Origin: Acrocarpospora corrugata
Lineage (GTDB): Bacteria > Actinomycetota > Actinomycetes > Streptosporangiales > Streptosporangiaceae
Assembly: GCF_009687845.1 (NCBI RefSeq)
Contig: NZ_BLAD01000050.1
Location: 104,360-168,359, forward strand
DNA length: 64,000 nucleotides
Reading direction: 5' to 3'
The position numbers were made by a program, and so were the translations under genes. Shown piece after piece: positions 33,754 through 42,870 of this stretch; positions within the stretch are counted from its first letter, which is position 1, and each line of letters opens with the position of its first letter. Under the pieces are notes generated by a model. That model was not told where the DNA came from. It worked only from the letters and a program-made list of their open reading frames with translations, and made no database searches.

Positions 33754-36700
33754 GTGTTCAGTTCCGCGCGCCTGCGTCGCGCTCTATCCGCCCTGCTGTT
33801 ACCCGTCCTGGCCGGTACGGCACTGGCCGCCATCGCCGCTCCCCCGGCGGCCGCGGCCCCGCCCCCGACCAGCGGCTTCGAGAAGGTCAAGCTGGACGGC
33901 GGCCTCTCCATGGGCGAGCCGATCGAGCTGTCCGTGCTGCCCGACGGCAAGGTCCTCTACATCAACCGGGGCACCTCGGCCGGCGGCGGCCAGGTGAGGG
34001 TCTACAACCCGGCCGCCCAGACCACCACGGTCGCGCTGACCGTGCAGCTGGACGCCCGGTTCGAGGACGGCCTGATCGGCATCACCCTGCACCCGCAGTT
34101 CGCCACCAACCGCTGGGTGTTCCTCTTTTATTCGCCGAAGGTGACCCCGCTGGTCAACCGGATCTCCCGGTTCACCTTCAACCCGACCACCAACCTGCTG
34201 GACCCCGCCAGCGAAGACATGATCATCGAGTGGCCGACCGAGCGTAACCTGTGCTGCCACTCGGCCGGCTCGATGAGCTGGGACACCAACGGCAACCTTT
34301 ACTTCGCGGTGGGCGACAACACCAACTCGGGCGGCGACTCGGCCGGCATGGCGCCGATCGACGAGCGGACCAGCCGCGACCCGCAGTACGACGCGCAGCG
34401 CACCTCGGGCAGCACCAACGACCTGCGGGGCAAGATCAACCGGATCCACCCGGAGAACAACGGCACCTACACGATCCCGGCGGGCAACCTGTTCGCGCAG
34501 GGGACGGCGCAGACCAAGCCGGAGATCTACATCATGGGGGTGCGCAACCCGTACCGGATCTGGGTCGACAAGAAGGCCAACAACACCCTGTACTGGGGCG
34601 AGGTCGGGCCCGACGCGGGCGCGACGCTCGCCAACCGGGGGCCGGCGGCCTACGACGAGTTCAACCGGGCGACCACGCCGGGCAACTACGGCTGGCCGTA
34701 CTGCGGCGGGCCGAACGTGGCCTACAACGACTGGGACTTCGCGGCCAACGCGCCGCGCGGCTGGTTCCCGTGCGGCGGCGCCACCGGACCGGTGAACAAC
34801 TCGCCGCGCAACACCGGCCAGCAGCAGCTCCCGGCGACCAAGCCGGCGCTGGTCTGGGAGCAGCACGGCGGCAGCGTGCAGTGGCCGGCGCTGGACAACC
34901 CGGGCGGCTGCGGCTCGCCCAACCACACCGAGGTCTACCACTACGACCCGAACCTGGTGTCGGACGTGAAGTGGCCGCAGTACTACGACAACAAGTGGCT
35001 GATCTCCGAGTACTGCCGTAACTGGATCAAGGAAGTCCAGTTCAACAACGGCAACCCGTCGACCGGGACGCCGACCATCATCGAGCCGGTGCTGGCGGGC
35101 ATGAACCTGGTGCACCCGATCGACATGGAGTTCGGGCCTGACGGCTCGCTCTACCTGCTGGAGTACGGCAGCGGCTACTTCTCCGGCGCGGCCGACGCCG
35201 GCCTCTACAAGATCAACTATGTCCAGGGCGGCCGGTCGCCGGTCGCGCAGGCCACCTCGAACGTGAACAACGGCCTGGCGCCGCTGGCGGTCAACTTCTC
35301 CAGCGCGGGCAGCTCCGACCCCGACGGCGAAGCCATCACCTACGCGTGGGACTTCGACAACAACGGCACCACCGACTCGACGGCGGCCAACCCGACGTTC
35401 ACCTACACCACGGTGGGCGACAAGCGGGCCCGGCTGACCGTGCGGGACCCCGGTGGGCGTACCGGCACGGTGGTGCTTCCGATCGTGGTCGGCAACAACC
35501 GGCCGGTCGTGACGCTGAACGGCATCCCGGCCGGCGGCATGTACAGCTGGAGCGAGAACCTCAACCTGACCGCCAGCGCCACCGACGCGCAGGACGGCAC
35601 GATCGCCTGCGGTTCGGTCATCGTCCGGGCCGCCCTGGGACACCAGGAGCACGCCCACGAGGAGGGCGAGGGCACCGGCTGCGGCTCCTCGTTCAACACC
35701 GGCCCGATCCACGCCGGTCTGGACGCGGTGCAGTTCTTCGTGCTGCGCGGCAGCTACACCGACAGGGGCGCGACCGGCACGGTCCCGCTGACCGGCGAGC
35801 GTGAGATCACCGTCTGGCCGAAGCAGTGGCAGGCCGAGCACTTCGTCACCCTGAACGGCCCGCGCGTGGTCGACCAGGCCGCCGCCGAGGGCGGCAAGCG
35901 CCTCGGCGACATCCAGACCGGCGAGTCGGTACGGCACCACGCCGTCAGCCTCAAGGGCATCACCAGCGTCAGGGCCCGGGTGAGCTCGGCCAACGCCGGC
36001 GGCACCCTGTCCTTCCGGTTCGACTCCCCGACCGGCCCCGAGGTGGCCAGGATCACCGTCGGCAACACCGGCGGCTGGGACAACTACACCGAGGTCACCG
36101 CACCGGTCACCAAGCCCGACGACAACACCCACGACCTCTACCTGGTGTTCACCGGCGCCGCCGGAACCGCCCTGTACGACCTGGACAGCTACACCTTCAT
36201 CGGCGCCGGCGTCAGCGTCCCCGGCACCGGCAACCCCGGCGGCACGGACATCGCGCAGGGCAAGCCGGTGACGGCCTCCAGCACCGAGGCGGGCGCGAAC
36301 GTGGCCGCCAACGCGGTCGACGGCAACTCCGCCACCCGCTGGAGCAGCCTGTACACCGACCCGCAGTGGATCCAGGTGGACCTCGGCCAGTCGTACGCGA
36401 TCAACCGGGTCCGGCTGAACTGGGAGGCCGCCTACGGCAGCGCCTACCAGGTCCAGACCTCACCCAACGGCACGAGCTGGACGAACGTCTTCTCCACCAC
36501 GGCCGGCGACGGCGGCGTCGACGACCTCACGGTCTCCGGCACCGGCAGGTACCTGCGGGTGAACGGCACCGCGCGCGCCACCGCGTGGGGCTACTCGCTC
36601 TTCGACCTGAACGTCTACGGCACCCCGTCCGGCGGCACCACGTCGCTGCTCTCCCAGGGCCGCCCGGTGACGGCGTCCAGCACCGAAGCGGGCGCGAACG

Positions 36701-37029
36701 TGGCCGCCAACGTAGTGGACGGCAACACCGCCACCCGCTGGAGCAGCCTCTACGCCGACCCCCAGTGGATCTACGTCGACCTGGGCAACAGCCGCACCAT
36801 CAGCCGGGTCCGCCTCAACTGGGAAGCCGCCTACGGCCGCGCCTACCAGATCCAGACCTCCCCCAACGCCACCACCTGGACCGACATCCACTCCACCACC
36901 ACCAGCGACGGCGGCATCGACGACGTCACCGTCAACGGCACCGGCCGCTACGTCCGCGTAAACGGCACCCAAAGAGCCCTCACCCAGTACGGCTACTCCC
37001 TCTGGGAATTCGAGGTCTTCGGCTCCTAA
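33754..37029 (+). CDS. Secreted PQQ-type (soluble GDH-like) sugar dehydrogenase with PKD, CBM6-like and two F5/8-C domains
   Basis: 1,091 aa from GTG 33754 (GGAG 5 nt upstream). After a signal peptide comes a six-bladed sugar/sorbosone dehydrogenase domain (about 40-490: RFEDGLIGITLHPQFATN, LYFAVGDNTNSGG, YIMGVRNPYRIW). A PKD domain follows (about 495-580: AYAWDFDNNGTT pattern), then a module with a His/Glu-rich stretch (GHQEHAHEEGEG), a CBM6-like domain (about 690-820) and two F5/8-C modules. It probably oxidises sugars outside the cell in concert with the upstream ThuA/DUF1080 protein. Use of PQQ is inferred from family only. Confidence 0.87.
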   Translation: MFSSARLRRALSALLLPVLAGTALAAIAAPPAAAAPPPTSGFEKVKLDGGLSMGEPIELSVLPDGKVLYINRGTSAGGGQVRVYNPAAQTTTVALTVQLDARFEDGLIGITLHPQFATNRWVFLFYSPKVTPLVNRISRFTFNPTTNLLDPASEDMIIEWPTERNLCCHSAGSMSWDTNGNLYFAVGDNTNSGGDSAGMAPIDERTSRDPQYDAQRTSGSTNDLRGKINRIHPENNGTYTIPAGNLFAQGTAQTKPEIYIMGVRNPYRIWVDKKANNTLYWGEVGPDAGATLANRGPAAYDEFNRATTPGNYGWPYCGGPNVAYNDWDFAANAPRGWFPCGGATGPVNNSPRNTGQQQLPATKPALVWEQHGGSVQWPALDNPGGCGSPNHTEVYHYDPNLVSDVKWPQYYDNKWLISEYCRNWIKEVQFNNGNPSTGTPTIIEPVLAGMNLVHPIDMEFGPDGSLYLLEYGSGYFSGAADAGLYKINYVQGGRSPVAQATSNVNNGLAPLAVNFSSAGSSDPDGEAITYAWDFDNNGTTDSTAANPTFTYTTVGDKRARLTVRDPGGRTGTVVLPIVVGNNRPVVTLNGIPAGGMYSWSENLNLTASATDAQDGTIACGSVIVRAALGHQEHAHEEGEGTGCGSSFNTGPIHAGLDAVQFFVLRGSYTDRGATGTVPLTGEREITVWPKQWQAEHFVTLNGPRVVDQAAAEGGKRLGDIQTGESVRHHAVSLKGITSVRARVSSANAGGTLSFRFDSPTGPEVARITVGNTGGWDNYTEVTAPVTKPDDNTHDLYLVFTGAAGTALYDLDSYTFIGAGVSVPGTGNPGGTDIAQGKPVTASSTEAGANVAANAVDGNSATRWSSLYTDPQWIQVDLGQSYAINRVRLNWEAAYGSAYQVQTSPNGTSWTNVFSTTAGDGGVDDLTVSGTGRYLRVNGTARATAWGYSLFDLNVYGTPSGGTTSLLSQGRPVTASSTEAGANVAANVVDGNTATRWSSLYADPQWIYVDLGNSRTISRVRLNWEAAYGRAYQIQTSPNATTWTDIHSTTTSDGGIDDVTVNGTGRYVRVNGTQRALTQYGYSLWEFEVFGS
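36246..37026 (+). repeat. F5/8-C module pair in the sugar-dehydrogenase gene
   Basis: Two discoidin-type modules near-identical to those 3.3 kb upstream. The module beginning DIAQGKPVTASSTEAG matches the one beginning DVAQGKPATASSTEAG almost base for base, which implies recent duplication or gene conversion. Confidence 0.85.
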
Positions 37030-37042
37030 TCCATCCCCCCAT

Positions 37043-37091
37043 GGCCTCCACGGCGTCCAGTCATCCCCCCAAGACCGACGCCGTGGAGGCC
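37043..37091 (+). terminator. Intrinsic terminator after the sugar-dehydrogenase gene
   Basis: Perfect 15-bp inverted repeat (GGCCTCCACGGCGTC at 37043-37057, complement 37077-37091) followed by CCCTTTC. The rest of the gap to 37309 contains only minor dyads (TCAGGTG...CACCTGA) and no gene. Confidence 0.75.
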
Positions 37092-37309
37092 CCCTTTCAG
37101 GTGTTCCACCCGCCCAGTAAAGACCGCCCTCGCGGGCGTTCCACCTGACCGGGAGGCCATTCGAGGCGTTTCGCCTGACCACACGCCTAACTCCGATAAC
37201 TCCGAAGGCCGCCTTCTTCTACTCGAAGGACGCGGCACCGACCACTGGTCCCTACTGGCGCCGGTGCGGCGAGAAGTGGAGCGGTCGTTAACGGCGCCGG
37301 ATAACGGCG

Positions 37310-38341
37310 CTAAGCCGGATATATGTGGGTCTCCGTCGCTTTGACGGAAGCCCATATGTTTTGGCCTGGGGTGAGGTCGAGTTCGGCGACTGCGGCCGGG
37401 GTGATGTCGGCGGCGGCGGGGAGGGGGCCGTCCAGGTGGATGCGGACGTTGTCGCCGTGGCGTTCGACGCCGTCGATTCTGGCCTGCCAGAGGTTGCGGG
37501 GGCTGCCGTCGGGGCGGGTGCGGTAGAGGGCGACGGCGCTGGGGGCGAAGGCGAGGAAGGCGGGGCCGTCCAGGCGTTCGGCGACGGTGAACAGGACGTC
37601 GTCGATTTTGATCTGGTTGCCGGTGGCGACGCCGCGGTAGAGGTTGAGGCCGACCAGGCGGGCGACGTAGTCGGTGCGGGGGCGACGGGCGACCTCGACG
37701 GGGGCGCCGGTCTGGACGACGCCGCCGTGTTCGATGACGATCAGGCGGTCGGCGAGAACCATCGCGTCCAGGGGGTCGTGGGTGACCAGGACGGTCGCGC
37801 CGTCGAAGTCGGCGAGGTGACGGCGGAGCTGGGAGCGGATCTCCAGGCGGGTGTGTGCGTCCAGGGCGGCGAGGGGTTCGTCGAGCAGGAGCAGGCGGGG
37901 GCGGATCGCGAGGGCTCGGGCCAGGGCGACGCGCTGGGCCTGGCCGCCGGACAGTTGGCGGGGGCGTGCGCCAGCGTGGTCGGTGAGGCCGACGCGGGCG
38001 AGCCATTCGGCGGCTTGGCGGCGGGATTCGGCTTTGCCCGTACCGTGGCAGCGGAGCCCGAAAGCGACATTGTCCAACGCGGACAGATGCGGAAATAGCA
38101 GGTAATCCTGGAAGACCATGCCGATTGGGCGTTTCTCGGTGGCCTGGTGGTGCAGTGGGAGGCCATCCAGGATGATGTGGCCGTCCGTCAGGCGGGTCAG
38201 GCCCGCCAGCAGCCGGAGCGCGGTGGTTTTGCCCGCGCCGTTGGGGCCCAGCAGGGCGACGACCTCCCCCGGAGCCACGTCGAGATCGAGGTCGAGACGG
38301 AAGGCCGCTCTGGTGATGCGGAGTTGCGCGGTCAGGGTCAT
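37310..38341 (-). CDS. modC: Molybdate ABC transporter ATP-binding protein
   Basis: About 343 aa from ATG 38341, which overlaps the modB stop (ATGA); a GTG 15 nt upstream is the alternative. Walker A LLGPNGAGKTT, Q-loop VFQDYLLFPH, signature LSGGQAQRVALARAL and Walker B LLLLDEP are all present. The C-terminal TOBE-like region (IDGVERHGDNVRIHLDG) is shorter than in E. coli ModC. It energises molybdate/tungstate uptake through ModB. Confidence 0.92.
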   Translation of the reverse strand: MTLTAQLRITRAAFRLDLDLDVAPGEVVALLGPNGAGKTTALRLLAGLTRLTDGHIILDGLPLHHQATEKRPIGMVFQDYLLFPHLSALDNVAFGLRCHGTGKAESRRQAAEWLARVGLTDHAGARPRQLSGGQAQRVALARALAIRPRLLLLDEPLAALDAHTRLEIRSQLRRHLADFDGATVLVTHDPLDAMVLADRLIVIEHGGVVQTGAPVEVARRPRTDYVARLVGLNLYRGVATGNQIKIDDVLFTVAERLDGPAFLAFAPSAVALYRTRPDGSPRNLWQARIDGVERHGDNVRIHLDGPLPAAADITPAAVAELDLTPGQNIWASVKATETHIYPA

Positions 38342-39144
38342 GGGCTGTTCACCCACCGGTCCCGGAGGCTGGCCAGAATGATCACGGACACCGCCAGCAG
38401 GACCAGGCTGAGCACGATCGCCGCTTCGGGTTCGGTCTCCAGGGCCAGGTAGACGGCGAGCGGCATGGTCTGGGTCTGGCCGGGGAAGTTCCCGGCGAAG
38501 GTGATCGTGGCGCCGAACTCACCCAGCGCCCGCGCCCAGCAGAGCACCGACCCGGCGACGATGCCCGGCGCGATCAGCGGCAGGGTCACCCGCCGGAACA
38601 CCACCCACCGGGACGCGCCCAGCGTCGCGGCCGCGTCCTCGAACCGCAGGTCGGCGGCGCGAAGAGCGCCCTCCACGCTGATCACCAGGAACGGCATCGC
38701 GACGAACGCCTCCGCGACCACGACCCCGGCGGTCGTGAACGGCAGCGTGATGCCGAACGTGCTGTCCAGCCACTGCCCGACCAGCCCGCGCCGCCCGAGC
38801 GCCAGCAGTAGCGCGACACCCCCCACCACCGGCGGCAGCACCAGCGGCACGGTCACCAGCGCCCGCACCACCCGGCGGCCAGGAAAGGACAGCCGGGCCA
38901 GGCACCAGGCCAGCGGCACCCCGAGCACCAGGCAGATCAGCGTCGCGATCGTCGCCGTGACCAGCGACAACCGCAACGCCTCCAGCACCTGGGGCTCGGT
39001 GAGCCGCTGCCCGAGCGTGGACCAGGGCGCCCGGACCAGCAGCCCGGCCAGCGGCAACACCAGGAACACCAGCCCGAGCACCGCGGGCAGCACGAGAACC
39101 CACGGCAGCCGCCCGGCTACCGGCATTCGCTCGGTTTCGCGCAT
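38338..39144 (-). CDS. modB: Molybdate ABC transporter permease
   Basis: 268 aa, about six membrane helices, with the ModB/CysT-type EAA loop (RFEDAAATLGASRWVVFRRV) and the subfamily motif RALGEFGATITFAGN. Coupled to modC by a 4-bp overlap and separated from modA by 105 bp containing a stem-loop. Confidence 0.92.
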   Translation of the reverse strand: MRETERMPVAGRLPWVLVLPAVLGLVFLVLPLAGLLVRAPWSTLGQRLTEPQVLEALRLSLVTATIATLICLVLGVPLAWCLARLSFPGRRVVRALVTVPLVLPPVVGGVALLLALGRRGLVGQWLDSTFGITLPFTTAGVVVAEAFVAMPFLVISVEGALRAADLRFEDAAATLGASRWVVFRRVTLPLIAPGIVAGSVLCWARALGEFGATITFAGNFPGQTQTMPLAVYLALETEPEAAIVLSLVLLAVSVIILASLRDRWVNSP

Positions 39145-39185
39145 TCAGTCGGTTTCGCCTTCACTCATTTGACGTGATCACAGCA

Positions 39186-39213
39186 TCGGGACCCAAAACC
39201 CGAAAGATCCCGA
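39186..39213 (-). other. Stem-loop and short tandem repeat between modA and modB
   Basis: TCGGGA/TCCCGA arms (39186-39191 and 39208-39213) lie in the modA-modB gap, next to three copies of a CGGCCCA-type heptamer (39217-39237). It may set the lower level of modB/modC relative to the binding protein. Confidence 0.4.
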
Positions 39214-39249
39214 CGCCACGGCCCACGGCCCACGGCCAGAGTGCCACGA

Positions 39250-40062
39250 TCATGGTGCCTGGAAGCCGGCCTTCGTCAGGACATCCTTGCCCTGCTGGGA
39301 CAGGATCAATTCGACGAACTGCTGGGCCAGCGGGCCCGCCGGGGCCTTGCTGAGGACGGCGATCGGGTAGTCGTTGATGGCCTGGTCGGCCTCGGGGAAG
39401 GCGATGCCGGTGACCTTGCCGTCCGAGGCGATCACGTCGGTCTGGTAGACCAGCGCCGCGTCCACCTCGCCCAGCTCGACCTTGGTCAGCGTGGCCTTGA
39501 CGTCCTGCTCCAGCGTCACCGGCGTGACCTTGATCCCGGCCGCGTCCAGCGCCTTGATCGCGGCGGCCCCGCACGGCACCTGCTCGGCGCAGAGCGCGAC
39601 CTTGACCTTCGGGTCCGTCAGGTCCTTGAGCGACTCGACCTTGGCCGGGTTGTCCGGCGGCACCGCGATCTGCAGCTTGTTCTTCACGAACACGGTCGGG
39701 CTCGCGGCCAGACCGGCATCGGTGACGGTCTTCATCGTCGCCGGGCTGGCGGCGGCGAACACGTCCGCGGGCGCGCCCTGGGTGATCTGGGTGGCCAGCG
39801 TCGCGCTGGAGCCGAAGTTGAACTTCACGGTGATGCCGGGGTGGGCGGCCTCGAAGGTCTTGCCCAGCTCGGTGAAGGTCCCCGTCAGGGAGGCGGCGGC
39901 GAACACGATCAGCTCGGTGGCCGCGGGCGCGCTGGCCGCCGGTGCGCCGGAGGAGGCCGAAGGGGCGGCCGCAGTGCCGCTGGTGTCGCTGGTGTCGCTG
40001 GTGCCGCACGCGGACGCGGCTAAGACGACGGCGATGAGCAATCCGGATACGCGCCTGAACAA
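39250..40062 (-). CDS. modA: Molybdate-binding lipoprotein
   Basis: 270 aa from a TTG at 40062 with GGAGG 5 nt upstream. Lipobox LAASAC, then a Ser/Ala/Thr-rich linker and a ModA-type binding domain (LIVFAAASLTGTFTELGKTF, FGSSATLATQITQGAPADVF, YQTDV near the hinge). It captures molybdate at the cell surface. It follows the HTH-TOBE gene by 23 bp. Confidence 0.93.
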   Translation of the reverse strand: MFRRVSGLLIAVVLAASACGTSDTSDTSGTAAAPSASSGAPAASAPAATELIVFAAASLTGTFTELGKTFEAAHPGITVKFNFGSSATLATQITQGAPADVFAAASPATMKTVTDAGLAASPTVFVKNKLQIAVPPDNPAKVESLKDLTDPKVKVALCAEQVPCGAAAIKALDAAGIKVTPVTLEQDVKATLTKVELGEVDAALVYQTDVIASDGKVTGIAFPEADQAINDYPIAVLSKAPAGPLAQQFVELILSQQGKDVLTKAGFQAP

Positions 40063-40085
40063 GGGAGCCTCCTACTGACTACGTG

Positions 40086-40484
40086 CTACTGACTCTGGTC
40101 GGGGATCTCCACGACGACGTTGGTGGATTTGATCACGGCGACCGCCACCACGCCGGGCTCCAGACCCAGCTCGTCGGCGGCCTGACGGCTCAGCAACGAC
40201 ACCACCCGGAACGGACCCGCGGCGATCTCCACCTGGGCCATCACCGCATCCTTGATCACGTCGGTCACGATTCCCCGGAACCGGTTCCGCGCCGACGACT
40301 GCCCCGAGCCGTTCCCGCTCTCGATCTGCGACCGCGCGAACGCGGCCAGATCAGAGCCGTCGACCAGCCGATGACCGTTGTCATCCCGGCGAGCCGGAAG
40401 CCGGCCGGCGTCCACCCAGCGACGCACGGTGTCGGAGCTCACTCCGAGCAGCCCGGCTGCCTCGCTGATCCTGAACGTCGTCAC
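40086..40484 (-). CDS. HTH-TOBE (molbindin) regulator of the mod operon
   Basis: 132 aa from GTG 40484 (AAGGTGA 6 nt upstream). The N-terminal MerR/excisionase-like helix-turn-helix (FRISEAAGLLGVSSDTVRRW) is joined to a single Mop/TOBE oxyanion-binding domain (SARNRFRGIVTDVIKDAVMA). Such proteins sense molybdate and regulate the transporter. It is the first gene of the mod operon. Confidence 0.9.
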   Translation of the reverse strand: MTTFRISEAAGLLGVSSDTVRRWVDAGRLPARRDDNGHRLVDGSDLAAFARSQIESGNGSGQSSARNRFRGIVTDVIKDAVMAQVEIAAGPFRVVSLLSRQAADELGLEPGVVAVAVIKSTNVVVEIPDQSQ

Positions 40485-40527
40485 GATTTATCACCTTACC
40501 CTTGCACTTTCGGGCCAATACTGCCGC

Positions 40528-40540
40528 GTTGCTTAGCAAC
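40528..40540. promoter_or_regulatory. Palindrome in the mod/LysR divergent promoter region
   Basis: GTTGCTTAGCAAC is a 6-bp-arm palindrome 44 bp upstream of the HTH-TOBE start. A second dyad, GACCA...TGGTC (40585-40607), lies just before the LysR gene. The first may serve the HTH-TOBE protein and the second the LysR protein; both are inference. Confidence 0.35.
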
Positions 40541-40617
40541 CGCATCGTGATCCACTGGTTACCCATCGCAGATGAGAGGTTCTAGACCAATCGGGAGTTA
40601 ACTGGTCATGCTGTGGC

Positions 40618-41541
40618 ATGCTGCTGCGTCAGTTGGAGTATCTGGTCGCGCTGGCCCGAGAGCGACATTTCGCCCGCGCGGCGGCGGCCTGTCACGTCTC
40701 CCAGCCGTCCCTGTCCGCCGCGATCCGCAAACTCGAACGCGAACTGGACGTCCCCATCGTCCGCCGCGGCCGCAAGTTCGACGGCCTCACCCCCGAGGGC
40801 GAACGGGTGCTCCTGTGGGCGCAGCGCATCCTGGCCGAGGCGGACGCCCTCCGCCACGACCTGTCGCTGATGCGCAGCAGCCTGTCCGGCACCCTGCGGA
40901 TGGGCGCGATCCCGACCGCGCTGACCGCCGCCTCGCTGCTGACCACCCCGTTCTGCGAACGCCACCCGCACGCCCGGGTGTCCCTGGCCTCCCTGTCCTC
41001 CCGCGAGATCACCCGCCGCCTGGCCGAGTTCGAACTGGACGTCGCCATGACGTACCTGGACGGAGAGCCGTTGGGACACGTCCGCACGACCCCCCTCTAC
41101 GAGGAGCGCTACCTGCTGCTCACCCCCGACGACGGCGCGCTCGCCGCCCGGACGTTCGTCCGCTGGACCGAGGTCGCCGCCCTCCCGCTCTGCCTGCTCG
41201 CCCCCGAGATGCGCAACCGCCGCATCCTGGACGGCATCTTCGAGTGGGCCGGCGTCGTCGCCCTCCCCGCCGTCGAGACCGACACCGTCTCCGCCCTGTA
41301 CGCCCATGTCGCCACCCACCGCTGGTCCAGCGTGATCGCGCACGCCTGGCTGCACATGTTCGGCGTCCCCGACGGCATGCGGGTGATTCCACTGGAAAGC
41401 CCCCGCCAGGCCCCCCGCGTCGGCCTGGTGGTGGCCGACCGCACCCCCGAGCCGGTGCTGGCCCGCGCCCTGCTGGACGTGGCCGCCCAGATCGACGTGC
41501 GCGGCACACTCGACCGCCTGGTCCACGATTACCTTCGATAG
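40618..41541 (+). CDS. LysR-family transcriptional regulator
   Basis: 307 aa. N-terminal wHTH (LLRQLEYLVALARERHFARA, ACHVSQPSLSAAIRKLERE) and C-terminal periplasmic-binding-like effector domain (LRMGAIPTALTAASLLTTPF). The next gene on the same strand, 90 bp on, is NAD-formate dehydrogenase, its likely target. Confidence 0.92.
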   Translation: MLLRQLEYLVALARERHFARAAAACHVSQPSLSAAIRKLERELDVPIVRRGRKFDGLTPEGERVLLWAQRILAEADALRHDLSLMRSSLSGTLRMGAIPTALTAASLLTTPFCERHPHARVSLASLSSREITRRLAEFELDVAMTYLDGEPLGHVRTTPLYEERYLLLTPDDGALAARTFVRWTEVAALPLCLLAPEMRNRRILDGIFEWAGVVALPAVETDTVSALYAHVATHRWSSVIAHAWLHMFGVPDGMRVIPLESPRQAPRVGLVVADRTPEPVLARALLDVAAQIDVRGTLDRLVHDYLR

Positions 41542-41553
41542 TTTATATCTATC
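41537..41553. promoter_or_regulatory. AT-rich dyad between the LysR and fdh genes
   Basis: GATAG-TTTATAT-CTATC has a T-N11-A-like layout typical of LysR sites, in the AT-rich gap before fdh. Candidate LysR binding site. Confidence 0.4.
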
Positions 41554-41631
41554 AATAAATAGGAGAATTCGTTTTGACTCTTTATCCACACCACCGGGAA
41601 AGTGGAAATATCCGATAAAGGAGTCAAACCC

Positions 41632-42792
41632 ATGGCGAAAATCCTGTGCGTTCTGTACGACGACCCGGTCGACGGATACCCCACCACGTACGCCCGCGAC
41701 GGACTCCCGAACATCGACCACTACCCGGGCGGCCAGACCCTCCCGACGCCGAAGGGAACCGACTTCACCCCCGGCCAGCTGCTCGGCAGCGTCTCCGGTG
41801 AGCTGGGCCTGCGGTCGTTCCTGGAGAGCCAGGGCCACACCCTGGTCGTCACCTCCGACAAGGACCGGGACGGCTCGGTGTTCGACCAGGAGCTCGCCGA
41901 CGCGGACGTGGTCATCTCGCAGCCGTTCTGGCCCGCGTACCTGACCGCGGAACGCATCGCCAAGGCCCCGAACCTGAAGCTGGCCATCACCGCCGGCATC
42001 GGCTCCGACCACGTCGACCTGGACGCGGCCATCGCCAACAACATCACGGTCGCCGAGGTCACCTACTGCAACAGCATCTCGGTGGCCGAGCACGTCGCCA
42101 TGATGATCCTCTCCCTGGTACGGAACTACCTGCCCTCCAACCAGATCGTCCTGAAGGGCGGCTGGAACATCGCCGACTGCGTGGCCCGCTCCTACGACCT
42201 GGAGGGCATGCACGTCGGCACGGTCGCCGCCGGCCGGATCGGCCTCGCGGTGCTGCGCCGCCTGCACCCGTTCGACGTGCACCTGCACTACACCGACCGG
42301 CACCGGCTGCCCCGCGAGATCGAGGAGGAGCTCAACCTGACCTTCCACGAGAGCACGGCCGCGATGGTCCCGCACTGCGACGTGGTCACCGTCAACGCCC
42401 CGCTCCACCCGGAGACCGAGGGCATGTTCAACGACGACCTGATCGCCACCATGAAGCGCGGCGCGTACCTCATCAACACCGCCCGCGCGAAGATCGCCGA
42501 CCGGGACGCCGTCGTCCGCGCCCTGGAGAGCGGCCACCTGGCCGGTTACGCCGGGGACGTCTGGTTCCCGCAGCCCGCCCCCGCCGACCACCCGTGGCGG
42601 ACCATGCCGCACCACGGCATGACCCCGCACATCTCCGGCTCGTCCCTGTCCGCCCAGGCCAGGTACGCCGCCGGCACCCGGGAAATCCTCGAATCCTGGC
42701 TGGACGGAACCCCTATTCGCGACGAATACCTGATCGTCGACGGCGGCCACCTCGCGGGCGTCGGCGCCCATTCCTATTCGGTGAACAAATAA
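41632..42792 (+). CDS. fdh: NAD+-dependent formate dehydrogenase
   Basis: 386 aa from ATG 41632 (AAGGAG 8 nt upstream). It closely follows the metal-free FDH family of D-2-hydroxyacid dehydrogenases: AKILCVLYDDPVDGYPTTYA, IDHYPGGQTLPTPKG, ADVVISQPFWPAYLT, ITAGIGSDHVDLDAAI, GTVAAGRIG (Rossmann), INTARAK (catalytic Arg) and MTPHISGSS (catalytic His). It oxidises formate to CO2 with NADH formation and needs no molybdenum, in spite of the neighbouring mod genes. A terminator hairpin follows. Confidence 0.95.
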   Translation: MAKILCVLYDDPVDGYPTTYARDGLPNIDHYPGGQTLPTPKGTDFTPGQLLGSVSGELGLRSFLESQGHTLVVTSDKDRDGSVFDQELADADVVISQPFWPAYLTAERIAKAPNLKLAITAGIGSDHVDLDAAIANNITVAEVTYCNSISVAEHVAMMILSLVRNYLPSNQIVLKGGWNIADCVARSYDLEGMHVGTVAAGRIGLAVLRRLHPFDVHLHYTDRHRLPREIEEELNLTFHESTAAMVPHCDVVTVNAPLHPETEGMFNDDLIATMKRGAYLINTARAKIADRDAVVRALESGHLAGYAGDVWFPQPAPADHPWRTMPHHGMTPHISGSSLSAQARYAAGTREILESWLDGTPIRDEYLIVDGGHLAGVGAHSYSVNK

Positions 42793-42798
42793 ATGCGT

Positions 42799-42844
42799 GG
42801 CCGGGCGTGGCGCCGATTCCGGCGAAACGCCCGGCCCTCGTTTT
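42799..42844 (+). terminator. Intrinsic terminator after fdh
   Basis: Perfect 10-bp stem GGCCGGGCGT/ACGCCCGGCC (42799-42808 and 42827-42836) followed by CTCGTTTT, in the gap between fdh and the convergent NRPS operon. Confidence 0.75.
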
Positions 42845-42870
42845 CGGGCCGTCGTTTCCGGCCATCATTT

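Noticed and set aside
33799..36132. 777-codon minus-strand open frame
   Set aside because: Antisense to the sugar-dehydrogenase gene; composition is that of a shadow frame.
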